From Heterohyrax brucei (lineage: Eukaryota; Chordata; Mammalia; Hyracoidea; Procaviidae): 64,000 bases of DNA. The DNA is taken from positions 58,992,001-59,056,000 of the forward strand of contig CM053158.1 in the NCBI GenBank assembly GCA_028571685.1. Direction: 5' to 3'. The notes beneath the pieces were generated by a model that saw only the letters and a program-made list of their open reading frames with translations, was not told the origin of the DNA and did not search any database. Numbering within the stretch: the first letter of the stretch is position 1; each line of letters opens with the position of its first letter. A program made the position numbers and the translations under genes. Below, one piece after another: positions 1-10,862 of this stretch.

Positions 1-299
1 CGTATCAGTGTCAGCTCAGTTCTTTTTCCTGCTAAATAGTGGTCTGCAGTGTGATGGTCACTTATACAGCCATTCTCACAGTGGTCTTGTGAGTCCTACA
101 AAATAATTAGGTGGGACTATGCAAAGAAGGTGCTTCTGGCTCACCAAGGGGGTTGGGCAGCTTGCTAATAATGCAAATAAGGTACGTGAAACAGCTGGGG
201 GGTAGGGTCACTCAAATAAGGAGCATGGAACCCTAACGAAGAGACTGGTCAGTTTTGCCGTTGCTCTAGACTTAAAAGAGAGCCAGTTCTACAGCAGGG
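1..299. other. No recognised feature
   Basis: Unique-looking sequence. I see no coding signal, RNA gene or repeat that I can name. Confidence 0.5.
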
Positions 300-900
300 G
301 TTAGGGATGGAACCTGACTACCACAAGAAGAGTCAGAAGCAAGGTGCATCCTTTGGACCCAGGGTCCCTGCACTGAGAACCTCCTAGACCTCGGAGATGA
401 AGAGAGAGAGAGAGAGAAAGCTGCAATACCAGAGATGGTGCAAAAGGACAAGAGTCAGCAGCAGAATCAGGAAACTGGCACAAGACAACATAATGGGCTT
501 CTCAGCCCACAGAGTAAAGTGGCCACGTGGAGTCAGGTGACCCATAGAGCGAGAGAGCTGAGCATCTTCAATATGAGGTTTCCTGGTAAAGTGGGGTGCC
601 CCTGGGTACTTGCTGGCAGAGCCAAAGAGCTCTGTAACATTCACCTGAGCAGGCCAGAGGCCTAGCTAAAGAGCTGAGGGACTGGGGGCCAAAGAAAGGC
701 CTGCATCCTGAGTCATTCTTGATCCTGAATTGCAACCTGTTACTTCCATAATGAAAGCCATAATTACAAGTACTGTCTGTGACTTCTATGTGGTCATTAC
801 ACTAAATTATCAAACCCAGCAGAGAAGTAGAGAATGCCATTACAGTGTCGGTTGGTGTCAGAACAGGTAAAAAGGTTGGAAAGAGGAGATATGTCTGACC
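300..900 (+). mobile_element. Relic of a MaLR-like internal region
   Basis: The stretch 490-660 parallels the internal region of the element at 62509-63551 (shared phrases such as gacccatagagcgagagagctgag and ggggtgcccctgggtacttg). No LTR pair is seen here. The fragment is old and non-coding; its limits are approximate. Confidence 0.5.
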
Positions 901-1059
901 TTCACCTCATAGAAATCAGCCTTGGGCTGTTGATCTTGATTCTCCTCTTCCCCTTTACAGTTAGAGAAGGTCAGACAACCACACTACACTATTTTTATAC
1001 ATCCATTGCATAAGTACACCACAGTTAGCTTATCCTTTCCCCTGTTGATGAACTGCAAG

Positions 1060-1394
1060 CTATTTCCAGCTTTTTCTGCCTATGCTTTTGAACCCACTGC
1101 TGACTTGACTCTCGTAACCTATTCTCTCTCTATCCCTTCCACTCACAATCAGTCCCACACTCATTAGCCTCGCAAATACTAACTCATCTTTTAAGACCCA
1201 ATTCAAAGGTCAACTTCTTGAGGAGGCATTTTTCAGGCCTGCTGTCCCACCCCTGAATGGACTACTCCTCCCACGCATGTACATATACTTCCATCCCAGC
1301 CTCCTCAATTTATGACACTTAATTGATTTACAGCTGTATCTTTTATCCCTTAGCCCACACTTCCAGGTAAGGAGCTATGGATCTCTCATAGCTA
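1060..1394 (+). repeat. L2-like LINE 3' fragment
   Basis: Contains the L2 3' end pattern: acccaattcaaaggtcaacttcttgagg followed by a pyrimidine-rich run and the tail near 1350. Highly diverged, hence ancient. No coding part remains. Confidence 0.45.
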
Positions 1395-2110
1395 TATTGC
1401 AACACCCGAGAGCCAGGCTGGAATGGAGGCCTGGTTCTGGTACTTACCCAAGTTTTCAAGCCTACACTTCATCTGAAACACGGAGATAATTACAGAGCCT
1501 ATGATATAGGTTGAATTGTGTCCCCTCAAAATTTGTGCATGGACTCGGCAAATTCATGATTCCCAGAGTTGTGTGATTGTCCAACATTTTGTCATCTGAT
1601 GTGATTTTTCGATTGTAACTCTTACCTCTACGTTATGGTAATGAGGTAGGATTCAGGCTAGTTGTGTTAACGAAGCTAGAAACAATCTACAACAAGAACA
1701 AGAAGTGTTTTAAGTCAATCTCTTTTGAGATACAAAAGAGAGAGGCCAACAGAGAGACAGGGGCCATCATAGCACCAAGAAAGCAGAGCCAGAAGTGGGC
1801 ATCTGTTGGATCTGGGAAGCAACTAGAGCAGAGGAAGTTTGATGACAATGACCTTCCTCAAGAGCTGACATAGATAGCCTTCTTTTGGAGCTGGCATCCT
1901 GAATTCAGACTTCTTCCTGCTAGACTGTGAGAAAATAAACTTTTGTTTGTTAAAGCAGTACCAGATGACTAAAACTGCCTACCTCAAAGGGTTATTGTGA
2001 GACTAAATAAAACAATACACACAAGGCACCTAGTATAGAGCCCGGCATGCACTGCATGTCTGTTACTTTGGTCTTAATAAACGTTTGTGGACTAAATGAA
2101 TGAATGAACT
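1395..2110 (+). repeat. MIR SINE (with L2-like tail), split by an LTR
   Basis: The left part, 1395-1501 (ggcctggttctggtacttac, acttcatctgaaacacgg), and the right part, 1977-2110 (ctacctcaaagggttattgtgag, then aataaacgtttgtgg), are the two halves of one MIR core. The LTR 1502-1976 separates them. Confidence 0.7.
1502..1976 (+). repeat. Solo LTR, MaLR-like afrotherian family
   Basis: Opens with tgatataggttgaattgtg and ends ccagatgactaaaact. It is flanked by a perfect 5-bp duplication gccta (1497-1501 and 1977-1981), as expected for ERVL/MaLR integration. Moderately diverged from the young copy at 61996-62508. Confidence 0.85.
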
Positions 2111-2840
2111 TGTGAAACAGTGAAGTAAGTGGCTCTTGGCAAGCAAAGTCTTGGTTTCTTTTCATTTAGAGTGCAAAGAGGAATCTTTTTGGTTTTGAAA
2201 ACTGATACAAGCCCTGGAGGGGAAAAGGAGAGATAGTGAATCTCAGCCACCCACCCTACAAGAAAAGTTGATGGTTCTTATTCATAACTTACTTTAGTTA
2301 ATGTTTGAGGACCCAGAAGTCCACTTCTCCTTGAAACAAGGGCAGAATTTAAGCCTCTCTCTGAAGAAGCCTCGCCAGAGTGGCCAGGGAGAAGAATAAC
2401 GAGCTCCCTTTTTCTGCAGCATCTGTACCACTATGTTTCTTTTCGCACAAAGAGTTGGCTATCCCTGGGGCTGGAGCAATGAATCACTGGAGGCCAGCTC
2501 CCAGAGGGCCAAATGGTTCCTCAGAATCCTTTGATTGTGGGCCAGTCTAGAGCCTAAATTAGAGGTTAACAACCCAGCAATAACAACTAAAAATATTTTG
2601 ATGTGTTTTTTCTATTTTTTTCATCTATCTTTTTTTTCCAATGTGAGTAATCCATTAAGAATCTGGGCTTCTTAATCATAGTGTTTTTGTGATAGGCCTT
2701 TTTGTACTTTTTCTAAGCATAAAAATGACACATGGCTATTGGAGAAAATCGAAAATATGGAAAAGTAATAAGAAGACTAGAATTACACACAATTTCACAT
2801 CCCAGAAATATTTTTGTAATTTTTCCATCACTATTGAGAT
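2111..2840. other. No recognised gene or repeat
   Basis: AT-rich toward the right end, with a T-run near 2630. A possible old LINE scrap at 2690-2840 (A-rich, ends with tttttccatcac) could not be assigned. Confidence 0.4.
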
Positions 2841-2935
2841 GGACCTGACTTGACGGCACTGAGTGTTGTTAAAGCCAGCAACTTGTGGTATTTTCTGTTA
2901 TAGCAGCACTACGTGGCTGAGTCCTATGTGTTTTG
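2841..2935. repeat. AfroSINE tail joined to an LTR end fragment
   Basis: gacttgacggcactgagtg (about 2847-2866) is the AfroSINE 3' core. Directly after it, 2874-2922 matches the 3' end of the MaLR-like LTR (aacttgtggtattttctgtt). Both are scraps. Confidence 0.55.
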
Positions 2936-3389
2936 TTGATCCTTCTGCCAGCCCAACACCATGTCTTAGCTCAGCCCTCCAGGACAAGAAGAACAGCCAG
3001 CTATGTTCTTAATGCTAGAGACAGCAACATGCACCTGCCAACAGAGGCTCAGGCCAGCCCGTGTGGTGAAGGAAGGCAGAGAGGCTAGAGCCAAGTCATC
3101 ATGCCACTGCTTCCCTACTCCCTGGAAAGCCCTTTCATGTGGGCCCCCAACTCCTGGGGACAGCAACAGCAGGCTCTGTGGTAGGGTCCCTGATCGGATA
3201 TCCACTCTTCATCTCACCAGGCTGCCCCTGCATCAAAGGTGGTAAGTACAGAATTTAGCTATGAAGGGTCAAGTATTTTGAAGACAAAGTCTTGAACTTA
3301 ATGAGAAGCTGCTGTTTTTACTTTAAAAAGAATAAAATAAAAGCAAATTTCTCCAAGTACAACCAGAGTACTCTCTCATCTACCAAGCT
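2936..3389. other. No recognised feature
   Basis: Two overlapping open frames of about 80 codons occur on opposite strands at 2966-3245, without any recognisable motif or splice context; treated as chance. Confidence 0.4.
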
Positions 3390-3562
3390 GCCACATGAAA
3401 GGTTCTCAGTACTGCCTGCACCTTAAAATCCCCAGAAGCTTTAAAAACCCAGAAGCCCAGGCTGCATTTCAGCCAATTAAACACAAATCTCTGGGGATGG
3501 CGCCCAGTACACCAGTGCTTCTTAACCTCCATGGTGATTCCAGCAGGCAGCCAAGGAAGGCC
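3390..3562 (+). repeat. hAT-Charlie-type MITE (MER3/MER5-like)
   Basis: Old non-autonomous DNA transposon pattern: ggttctcagtactgcctgca, agaagctttaaaaacccag, aatctctggggatgg, ggtgattccagcaggcagcc. It is diverged and the terminal repeats are worn. Confidence 0.55.
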
Positions 3563-4559
3563 CCATTCACAACTTAAATTTGGTCCAAGGTGATAAGATC
3601 AGCATAGTTTCCTTGAGTCAAATCTCTAATCTAGAGAGTGACCTCTGGGCCCTGGTGATCTCCCTTAAATACCAAAGCCCTAAAGCACATGGGAGCAAAG
3701 AAGGACTTCTCAAGGACAAAGCAAGGAGTCAAGATGTTCTATGGAACATCTTGGAGTTCCTGCCTCTGGAAGGGGAGGGCAGGCTGAGCACCTAAGCCTG
3801 AGACTAAGCCAAGAAAACAGGGGAAAAAACAGGATCCATCCCCTGAGCAACAGAAAAACCTGGTGATTGGAAAAACTCAGCAGAGACCCTCTTGGCACAG
3901 GGACCCCTGCATGAGATTGACCAACCTAGTAACAAATAGCCCCCGTGCCTCCAACCACCATCACCACGGGCAAGAGTCAGTGGCAGATGAGGCCTCTGGC
4001 GGACAGTCCTTTACCACCCTGCACACTATAAATCTCCAAAGCATGACAACCTGAAGAAAGCACCAACCAGCTCAGCATCTTTTGTAATTAGAGAACAACT
4101 CTAGAATTATAGCCAAAGCAGAGGCATCCTACTAGGTTGGGTCATTCTACTCACGTACTGTGAAGCTGGCTCAACCCTTGCCAAAACTACTAAACTCCAG
4201 CAGACCCACATAGGTAAAGGATCCTCCTGGGTGAAAACCACCAGACATTCCTGCTGGTGTACCACTGACCCACACTGGTGAGGGGCCCTTTGGCTGCCCT
4301 TGTTGCCCGAGATTTTCATCCAGAAGGGGGATTGGATGAAGTACCAACAGCTCCACCCACACCATGGTGGAGCTTTCAACGGGCTTAAAGCCCACTGTCC
4401 TCAGACGGCTAGAACACATCTTGGCCTTATTTCTGGAGGTGTGTAAACACTACCCACAAATAACCTAGAGCAAGGGCCTGACCCAGAGGAAACATTGGTA
4501 GACGATGAAAACTGAGGCTGGCCCAGGACCTGGCCATGACAAGGAAGATAAGAAGTTTT
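3563..4559. other. No recognised gene or repeat
   Basis: Unique-looking sequence of mixed composition. Several 60-112 codon open frames exist on both strands with no family resemblance. Confidence 0.4.
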
Positions 4560-4690
4560 GGGAATAGATTTCCTCTTCTGTAAAATGACAATTAATAGTA
4601 CCTTTCTCAAAGAAACATCAGGGAGGTGATACAAGCATATACACTCGAACCAGGGTCTGGCCCCTAATGAGGACTCTGTGTCAGCAGCTG
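4560..4690 (+). repeat. MIR SINE fragment
   Basis: tttcctcttctgtaaaatgac and atagtacctttctcaaag match the MIR core region; the 5' tRNA-like part is missing. Confidence 0.6.
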
Positions 4691-4984
4691 GTGTTATTAC
4701 CAGGCTCCCCGTGGGTGCTCTGTAAAGACAACCATCCACAATGTCTTCATTTCCCTCTCTCTACATTGGAGCCTTCTCAGAGTGGGCTTAGGTGGCCCCT
4801 TTATCAAGATAAACTTCTCTTAGGACTCGATGGCTCATTAAACCATCACCAACTGGAGCCTCTAGTGCGTGGACTGTGGATTTACATCAGACAGATTCCA
4901 ATAGCTTCAGATCACAGATTAAGCACTATTTAGACACAAAAATGTCTAATCTCTACAGAAAGCTAATTTTTCAGACTGAGAATC

Positions 4985-5504
4985 TGTTATGGATTAAATT
5001 GTGTCCCCCAAAAATGTGTGTAATTTTGGCCAAGCCATGATTTCCAGTACTGTGTGACTGTCCACTGCTTTGTCATCTGATATGATTTTCCTTTGTGTTG
5101 TGAATCCTAACTGTATGATGTTATTGAGATAGGATTTGTGGTAGTTATGTTGATGAGGCAGGACTCAAACTACAAGTGTAGGTTGTATCTTGAACCAGTC
5201 TCTTTTGAGATATAGAACAGAGAATCAACCAGAGAGAGACAGAGTGACTTCATAGCACCAAGAAAACAGCACTGGGCACGGACCATATCCTTTGAAGCCA
5301 GGGTTCTTGAGTTAAAAAGCTCCTAGAGCAAAAGAAGATTGATGACAATGACCTTCCCCCAGAGCTGACAGAGACACAAAGCCTTCTCCTGCCACTGACA
5401 CCCTGAATTCGGACTTCTGCTAAATTGTCATTGAATAAATTTCTGTTTGTTATAGTCATCCACTTGTGGTATTTCTGTTACAGCAGCACCAGATAACTAA
5501 GACA
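4985..5504 (+). repeat. Solo LTR, MaLR-like afrotherian family
   Basis: Starts tgttatggattaaattgtg, ends agataactaagaca. It resembles the copy at 1502-1976 more than the young one (shares the tctcttttgagatata segment), so it belongs to an older subfamily. No clear target duplication remains. Confidence 0.82.
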
Positions 5505-5572
5505 GGGCCTCTCTTCCAGCAATCATTAACACTGAGATGCTAAAGGGTCTACCCGAGGTCTAATATTTGTTT

Positions 5573-5772
5573 GGAGTCCCCGGGCAGTGCAAATGGCTAA
5601 TATGCTCATTGTTAATTGAAAGACTGGAGGTTTGAGTCCACCCAGAGGTGCCTCGGAAGACAGGCCTGGCAATCTACTCAAAAATCAGCCACTGAAAACA
5701 TTGTGGAGCACACAGTCCTACCCTGACACATACAGGGTCACTGTGAGTCAGAGTTGACTTGATGGCAAGTAG
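5573..5772 (+). repeat. AfroSINE, longer variant (type B)
   Basis: Head gagtccccgggcagtgcaaa, middle cacccagaggtgcctcgg, tail gagtcagagttgacttgatgg. A perfect 12-bp target duplication taatatttgttt flanks it (5561-5572 and 5773-5784), the mark of LINE-driven insertion. Confidence 0.88.
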
Positions 5773-5784
5773 TAATATTTGTTT

Positions 5785-7498
5785 AAAGATTTTTAAAAAT
5801 GCATATAAGCAAAGATGTGGACTTACTTAATGGTACAGAAGCCTCTTTTATTTATTTATTTTCTCAAACACCTACCTTAGCGTAGACACAAAAGCCACTT
5901 TCAAGAAACATGTTTTAAAGAAGGCAAAGTAAGTTGAGGGCTCTGGACATAACTCATTCCTAGAGGATGGTCCTTCTTTGGCCCTATGACCCTTTGAAAG
6001 AAACACTCCTTGAGCTTCTTGACCCCATCTTGCCAGAGGGAAGCAGGGTCCTGCAGGTTCTAGAGCCAGAGGGACCCAGTCCTGGTTCTGTCTGGAGCTG
6101 TGCAGCATCAAGTTGATACCTCCCTGGCAGGGTTATCTTAAGGATTAAACAAGACAATGTGCAGGCACAGGGTGCCCAGGCCCCAGTGAATATTCCAGTA
6201 TTACAGTACATCAATTTCTCAGCAAACCCAGACTCCCACATGCTGACATGAAAGAGCCCTCCTAGCTGCAGAGAAGAGCCAACCAGAGGTCTCTGCTTTA
6301 CTGTCTTAGGGTCACCTCAGTTCCCCTGCCAGCAAGGCCTGCTTCCCTTTAACGTGGGCCCATGAGCATAAACCATTACCTCACTTCCCCTTAGCGCAGC
6401 TTACACAGTTTGAAACTTATAGAAAATTTTACCACATTCCCGGGGGAACAGGTCGAACAGAGAGCAAAGCAGCAGACCTGGCAAGCAAAGCGAGGGTCCT
6501 GATCCTCCAGGACCAGCAGTTTTCAGCGCCTCAGGCCTCACTCATTACTGCTCTTCAAGCTCAGCCCAGCCCACTATATCTGGCTACTTGCTTTGGCCTC
6601 ATCTACCCTTCTGTTAATGGGGTAATGTACGGTAATTTTTTTTTCTTTTTCTTCTATTTATAACAGTCCTACAGCTTTAGCAAATAAAAATAAGAAGGCC
6701 CTAACATAAAGAGCAGCACCTGGGGCACAACTTCATGGTGTGACAGCCAGTCAAGCTCCTGCTGCTTTGTTGTGTTGGGGGTGACAATGGAGTGTGGATT
6801 TTCAAATAGCCAGAGGGCTTCCTCCCCAGGCTGTTGCCTGCCAGTGGAAGAACAGAATGCTGAGGTAGACTAGACCGCTCCCAGCCCCACCTGGAATCTC
6901 ACTCCCTCAGTCCTCGACCTCCCTCAGACCACCCTTGGGTGCTGTACCATCACAAATGGACATTTGGGTTCACAAAAATAACCCCTTGTCTAGTACTCGT
7001 TACTCAGCAAGCAGAGCGCGGTATACCAGGGATGGAGTCAAAACAGAAAGGCAAAAGAGGGGAAAGGGAACCAGGAAGGATTTTATATGAGATTTGGCCT
7101 CTATCACCCGTCAGGTTTCAGCTACTGCCGCCAATCTGCTTAGAGTCTCCCATCTGGCAGTTCTGCCTTACCCCTTAATCTTATTAACCCTGTTAATCTG
7201 ACTTGATTCCCAACAACAAGCCAGCCTCACTAGCCTCTGTCCTGTCTTCCTGCCCTACCACTTCTTGACTTTCTAAGCTCAAGCTAGGACACAGTTGGTG
7301 AAGTTCCTTATTCAAAAACTAAGAAAAAAAAATCGAGAATTTTAAGACAGTGACAGCAGAGCATTAAACTCAGTGCGGAGTCCTTCCAAGTGGTGTGCCC
7401 TGGTGATGGCACAAGGCCAGCCCTGGCCCCAACTATTCTCAGTTGTTCTTGTCTGATAGCATACAAAGACCTCTCTGCCCAAGTTGAGAGCACCCTGA
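5785..7498. other. Mostly unassigned; MIR scrap near 6110-6205
   Basis: 6118-6200 (cctggcagggttatcttaag, aggattaaacaagacaatg) looks like a MIR 3' part. The rest shows no recognised gene or element; open frames of up to about 85 codons have no identifiable domains. Confidence 0.4.
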
Positions 7499-7656
7499 GA
7501 TCCCCTTACACTCTCCATGTGGCCATCTTCACAGTAGCCTGTGAGACCACCCTTCATCACACATGTGGCCATCTTCACAGTAACCTGCCTGAGTTGATAG
7601 ACCCGTTGAGATCACCCTTATGCATACTAATGGGGCCATCGTCACAGTAACCAGGG
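7499..7656 (+). repeat. Diverged three-unit tandem repeat (~45-70 bp spacing)
   Basis: The phrase tgtggccatcttcacagta recurs with small changes near 7519, 7564 and 7634, each preceded by a related ccctta/cccttc stretch and followed by gcctg, acctg or accag. The spacing between units 2 and 3 is larger. Confidence 0.65.
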
Positions 7657-8465
7657 TGAAACTGCATCATCTAACACAGGGTTTTCTTAGACTGCAACTT
7701 GGATGGTAACCAAACCTTCCTAAAGTCTAGTATCTTCCTTATCCTCGAGATTTATCCATTCATCCATTCTGAAAACAAAACCCAGGCACCTGCTTATAGT
7801 GCTGATGAAACAATGAGGCGCAGGGTGTGGTGGGGAGCTTCAGGCCCTGTTTTCAAAGAGGAAATTAAAATAGACCACCAGGACTAATCCTTTACCTGTT
7901 TTATAGAGCAGACTCTTTATACTTATTTGTCTTAAATTTTCTATCTTCCTAACACTGCTGGGCCCGGGAAATCAAACATTAACTGGCAGGAGCAGCTCAG
8001 ATAAAAACCCTGCAGCTTTTTGCAGCTTCTCTTAGGGACATTAAATGACTAGACAGGAAGGGGAGGTGCCAGTGAAGGAGTCAGCAGGACCCCCTGCCTC
8101 AGTTGACAACTGAGAGTTTCCTGGACTTCAGTTCAGATGCATATCGAGTCTGAGACCTGCTCTGGGGATGGGTGCCCCTCCCAAACTGCCCTCCTTGTTC
8201 TTCTGACATCTGCCCCTGTGCGGGCACAGCACGTAGCAGCTTTCTGTTTAAAATCCTGGAGCTTGTTTGGCGGCTTTGGGCAGGCTCTGAGAACAAAAAT
8301 ACTACCTGTCACCTGTGTCGCTAGCACACAGAAAATAAAGTCTTTGATCACTCATCCCAAAGTACCTGTCTCTATGATTTGCTTTAGCAGCAGTTAGCCA
8401 TGAGCTTTGCAGCATTCTCGATAACACCTGTCACCTTGTGCTTGGGTAACTTAAGATGCAGCCCT
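7657..8465. other. No recognised gene or repeat
   Basis: Unique-looking. Overlapping 65-86 codon open frames at 8099-8397 lie on both strands and show no motif. Confidence 0.4.
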
Positions 8466-8697
8466 GGAGTCACAAAAGGACAAATACTGTATGATCTCAC
8501 ATGAAACAAGCAAATACAGAGAAACCAAAGATTATTCATGATTACCAAGTGGAGGTGGACAGTTTTTGCTTGGGAGCACTCCATATATGGTAATGGCAAT
8601 GGAATGTTTTAGAAAAGGACAGCAATAATAGTTACACAATATGAAAGGTAATCAGTGTCACTGAACTGCAAATGTGGATGCTGTTGTGCTGTGTCTG
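8466..8697 (+). repeat. L1 3'-end fragment
   Basis: aaggacaaatactgtatgatctcac and, near the end, gtaatcagtgtcactgaactgc are the standard post-ORF2 and 3' terminal phrases of mammalian L1. No coding part is present. Confidence 0.65.
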
Positions 8698-9200
8698 TGT
8701 GTTAGTCAGCTAGGGCTGCTCTAACAGAAATAGCGCAGAGTGGATGGCTTTAACAAAGGAAGGGTTGTTCTCACACAGCCAGTAGGCTGCAAGTCCGTGT
8801 TCAGGGTGTCCGCTCCAGTGGAAGGCTTTCCCCCTTGTTGGCCCTGGAGGAAAGTCCGATATTGTATCAGTCTTTGTCCAGGGAGCATCTTGGCACAGGA
8901 ACCTCAGGTCTGAAGGACGTGCTCTTCTCCCGGTGCTGCTTTCTCAGTGGTGTGAGGTTCCCAATTCTCTGCCTGCTTCTCTTTCCTCTTATCTCTTGTA
9001 GCATGAAAGGATTAAGGGTGGCGCAAGCCATACTCCAGGAAACCTCCTTTTACAGTGGAGAAGGGAGGTGATCTCATAAAGGGATTTATATTCCCACTCT
9101 AACCCTTTAACATACAGTACAGGAAAGTCACAAAAGTCACAAAAGTCACAAAAGCATGGCTACGCATATTTTTGGGGAAGTCACAATTCAATCCACGACA
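8698..9200 (-). repeat. Solo LTR, MaLR-like afrotherian family
   Basis: Minus-strand copy from acaattcaatccacgaca (9183-9200) to tgtgttagtcagc (8698). Flanks share tctg (8694-8697 and 9202-9205), a probable worn 5-bp duplication. It holds a small internal tandem of the 10-mer aaagtcacaa at 9124-9153. Confidence 0.82.
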
Positions 9201-9681
9201 CTCTGTTTTCACCACAATAAAAAGAGAGAGAGAGGAAGTCCCTGATTTCAAGGAAGCAGTAGAAGTGACAGGTTGAGCACAGTCACAAAGCAGGACGAGA
9301 AGTGCACCAAGAGGCAGACGGCAGGTGCCCTGGAATCAGAGAGGGAAGGATTCCAATGCAGGGAAAACTTAGAAAGGACTTACAAGGGCAAGAGTTCACA
9401 AAGAGAATAAAGGGAGTGAGAGCCCTTCAGGAGAAAAAAACAGAGTGTGGAGCTCCCATGGGCAAAAGGAAGATTGGGGCTGGATGGTAAAGGATTTTAA
9501 TGCCAAACACAATGGTTTGAACTATATCCAACAGTCAGGGGAGCTCACCAAATGGGGGAAGGGAACATGCGTTCAGTTCAGGTCAGATCTGAGTTCTAGC
9601 AAAAGTGTAAAGGACAAATGGCAGAGTCAGGGAATTAGGGGATTATTGCAGTTTCCAGCACAAATCATAAATCTAAGCCTA
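9201..9681. other. No clear feature; possible L2 scrap
   Basis: Purine-rich. 9480-9530 (ggatggtaaaggattttaatg) faintly resembles an L2 3' segment; not secure. Confidence 0.3.
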
Positions 9682-9898
9682 GACTGGTGGTTCTCAACTG
9701 GGTCACTTTCACCCCTCCGCCCCCCACGTCCTCCCTGGGAGATATCTGGCAATGTCTGAAGACACTGTGGATTGTCACAACTGAGGTCAAGGGGTGATAC
9801 TGGCATCTAGCAGGTAGAAGTCAGGGGTGCTCCTCAGCATCCTATAGTTCACAGGACAGCCCCGATGTCAGTAATGCCTTGGTTGAGAAACTCTGACT
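9682..9898 (-). repeat. MER20-like hAT-Charlie MITE
   Basis: About 217 bp with worn inverted ends (ggtggttctcaactgggtc and ttggttgagaaactctg). Internal phrases atctggcaatgtctgaagac and cacaggacagcccc are those of MER20, an old eutherian element. Strand is relative to the usual consensus and is tentative. Confidence 0.75.
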
Positions 9899-10351
9899 AA
9901 AAGAATAATAATGAAGATTGGGAGACTCCAGAGAAATCAAGAGATGTTTAGGAATTTGATTTGAAAGGATTTAGTAACCAATTCTATACCAGCAAGAGAA
10001 ACAGCTGCAATGCTTTTAAGGACATTGTGGTCTTTGTTACTTTTGGGAGTTGAATTCTCTTCATGCTCTCGTTGACAGGACCACCTGTTCAGAAAGGTAG
10101 CTGAATGGGTGTGACCCTGGCAAGCAGGTGGCCAGACATGCTCTTCCCTGCTAGCAACGAGAGTTGATCTGGAAGCAGTACTCATGAGCTGATCAGCAGT
10201 TCACTCATGTGGGAGATGGAAAAAGATTGAACTACAAGAGGCAGAGCCCGAAAACGCAGGCCGTCTACCTGAAAATCTCATGCTGTAACTGGTCTGCTAT
10301 GTTTTCTCCCAAAGTCTTGCTCAGCAAAAATCTGGCACAGAAGCAATTCCT
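9899..10351. other. No recognised feature
   Basis: Unique-looking sequence without a coding or repeat signal that I can name. Confidence 0.4.
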
Positions 10352-10530
10352 CTCCTGTTGTTGTTGGGTGCCCTTGAGTGGAGTCTGACTCGTAATGACT
10401 TCATGTGACACAAAAGAACTGTCACATAGTGTTTTCTAGGCTGTGATCCTTCCTGGAGCAGATCACCAGGTCTTTTCTCCCATGCAGTCTCTGGGTAGAT
10501 TCAAACCACCAACTTTTTTATTAAGCATTG
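10352..10530 (-). repeat. AfroSINE type B, interrupted at its head by another AfroSINE
   Basis: Minus-strand copy starting with (ttg)n ttgggtgcccttgagtggagt and containing gatcaccaggtcttttctccc and ctgggtagattcaaaccacc. The sequence breaks at attgtaccaccaaaa, where a standard AfroSINE is inserted. Confidence 0.75.
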
Positions 10531-10692
10531 TACCACCAAAACCAAAACCCAAACCCACTGCCGAGTCAATTCCAACTCCTAGACAGAGAAGAACTGCTCC
10601 ATAGAGTTTTCAAGGATCACCTGGCAAATTTAAACTGCCAACCTTTTGGTTAACAGACACAGTACTTAACCCACTATGCCACCACGGTTTCC
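10531..10692 (-). repeat. AfroSINE, standard type
   Basis: Minus-strand copy, from aaaacccaaacccactgccg to ccaccacggtttcc. A near-perfect repeat attg(t/c)accaccaaaac on both sides (about 10528-10545 and 10693-10710) marks its target duplication. Confidence 0.85.
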
Positions 10693-10862
10693 ATTGCACC
10701 ACCAAAACCCAAAAGCCAAACCCACTGTTGTCAATCCAACTCATGGCAACAGAACAGAGTAGAACTGCTCTATAGAGTTTCCAGTGAGCCCCTGGCAGAC
10801 TTCAACTGTCAACCTTTTGCTTAGCAGTTGTAGTACTTAACTACTACACCACCAGGGTTTCT
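10693..10862 (-). repeat. AfroSINE, standard type
   Basis: Second copy in the same orientation, ending accaccagggtttct, placed directly next to the first one. Confidence 0.85.

Noticed and set aside
9124-9153. Three 10-bp repeats as a possible CRISPR-like or regulatory array
   Set aside because: Simple local tandem slip inside an LTR; no spacers.
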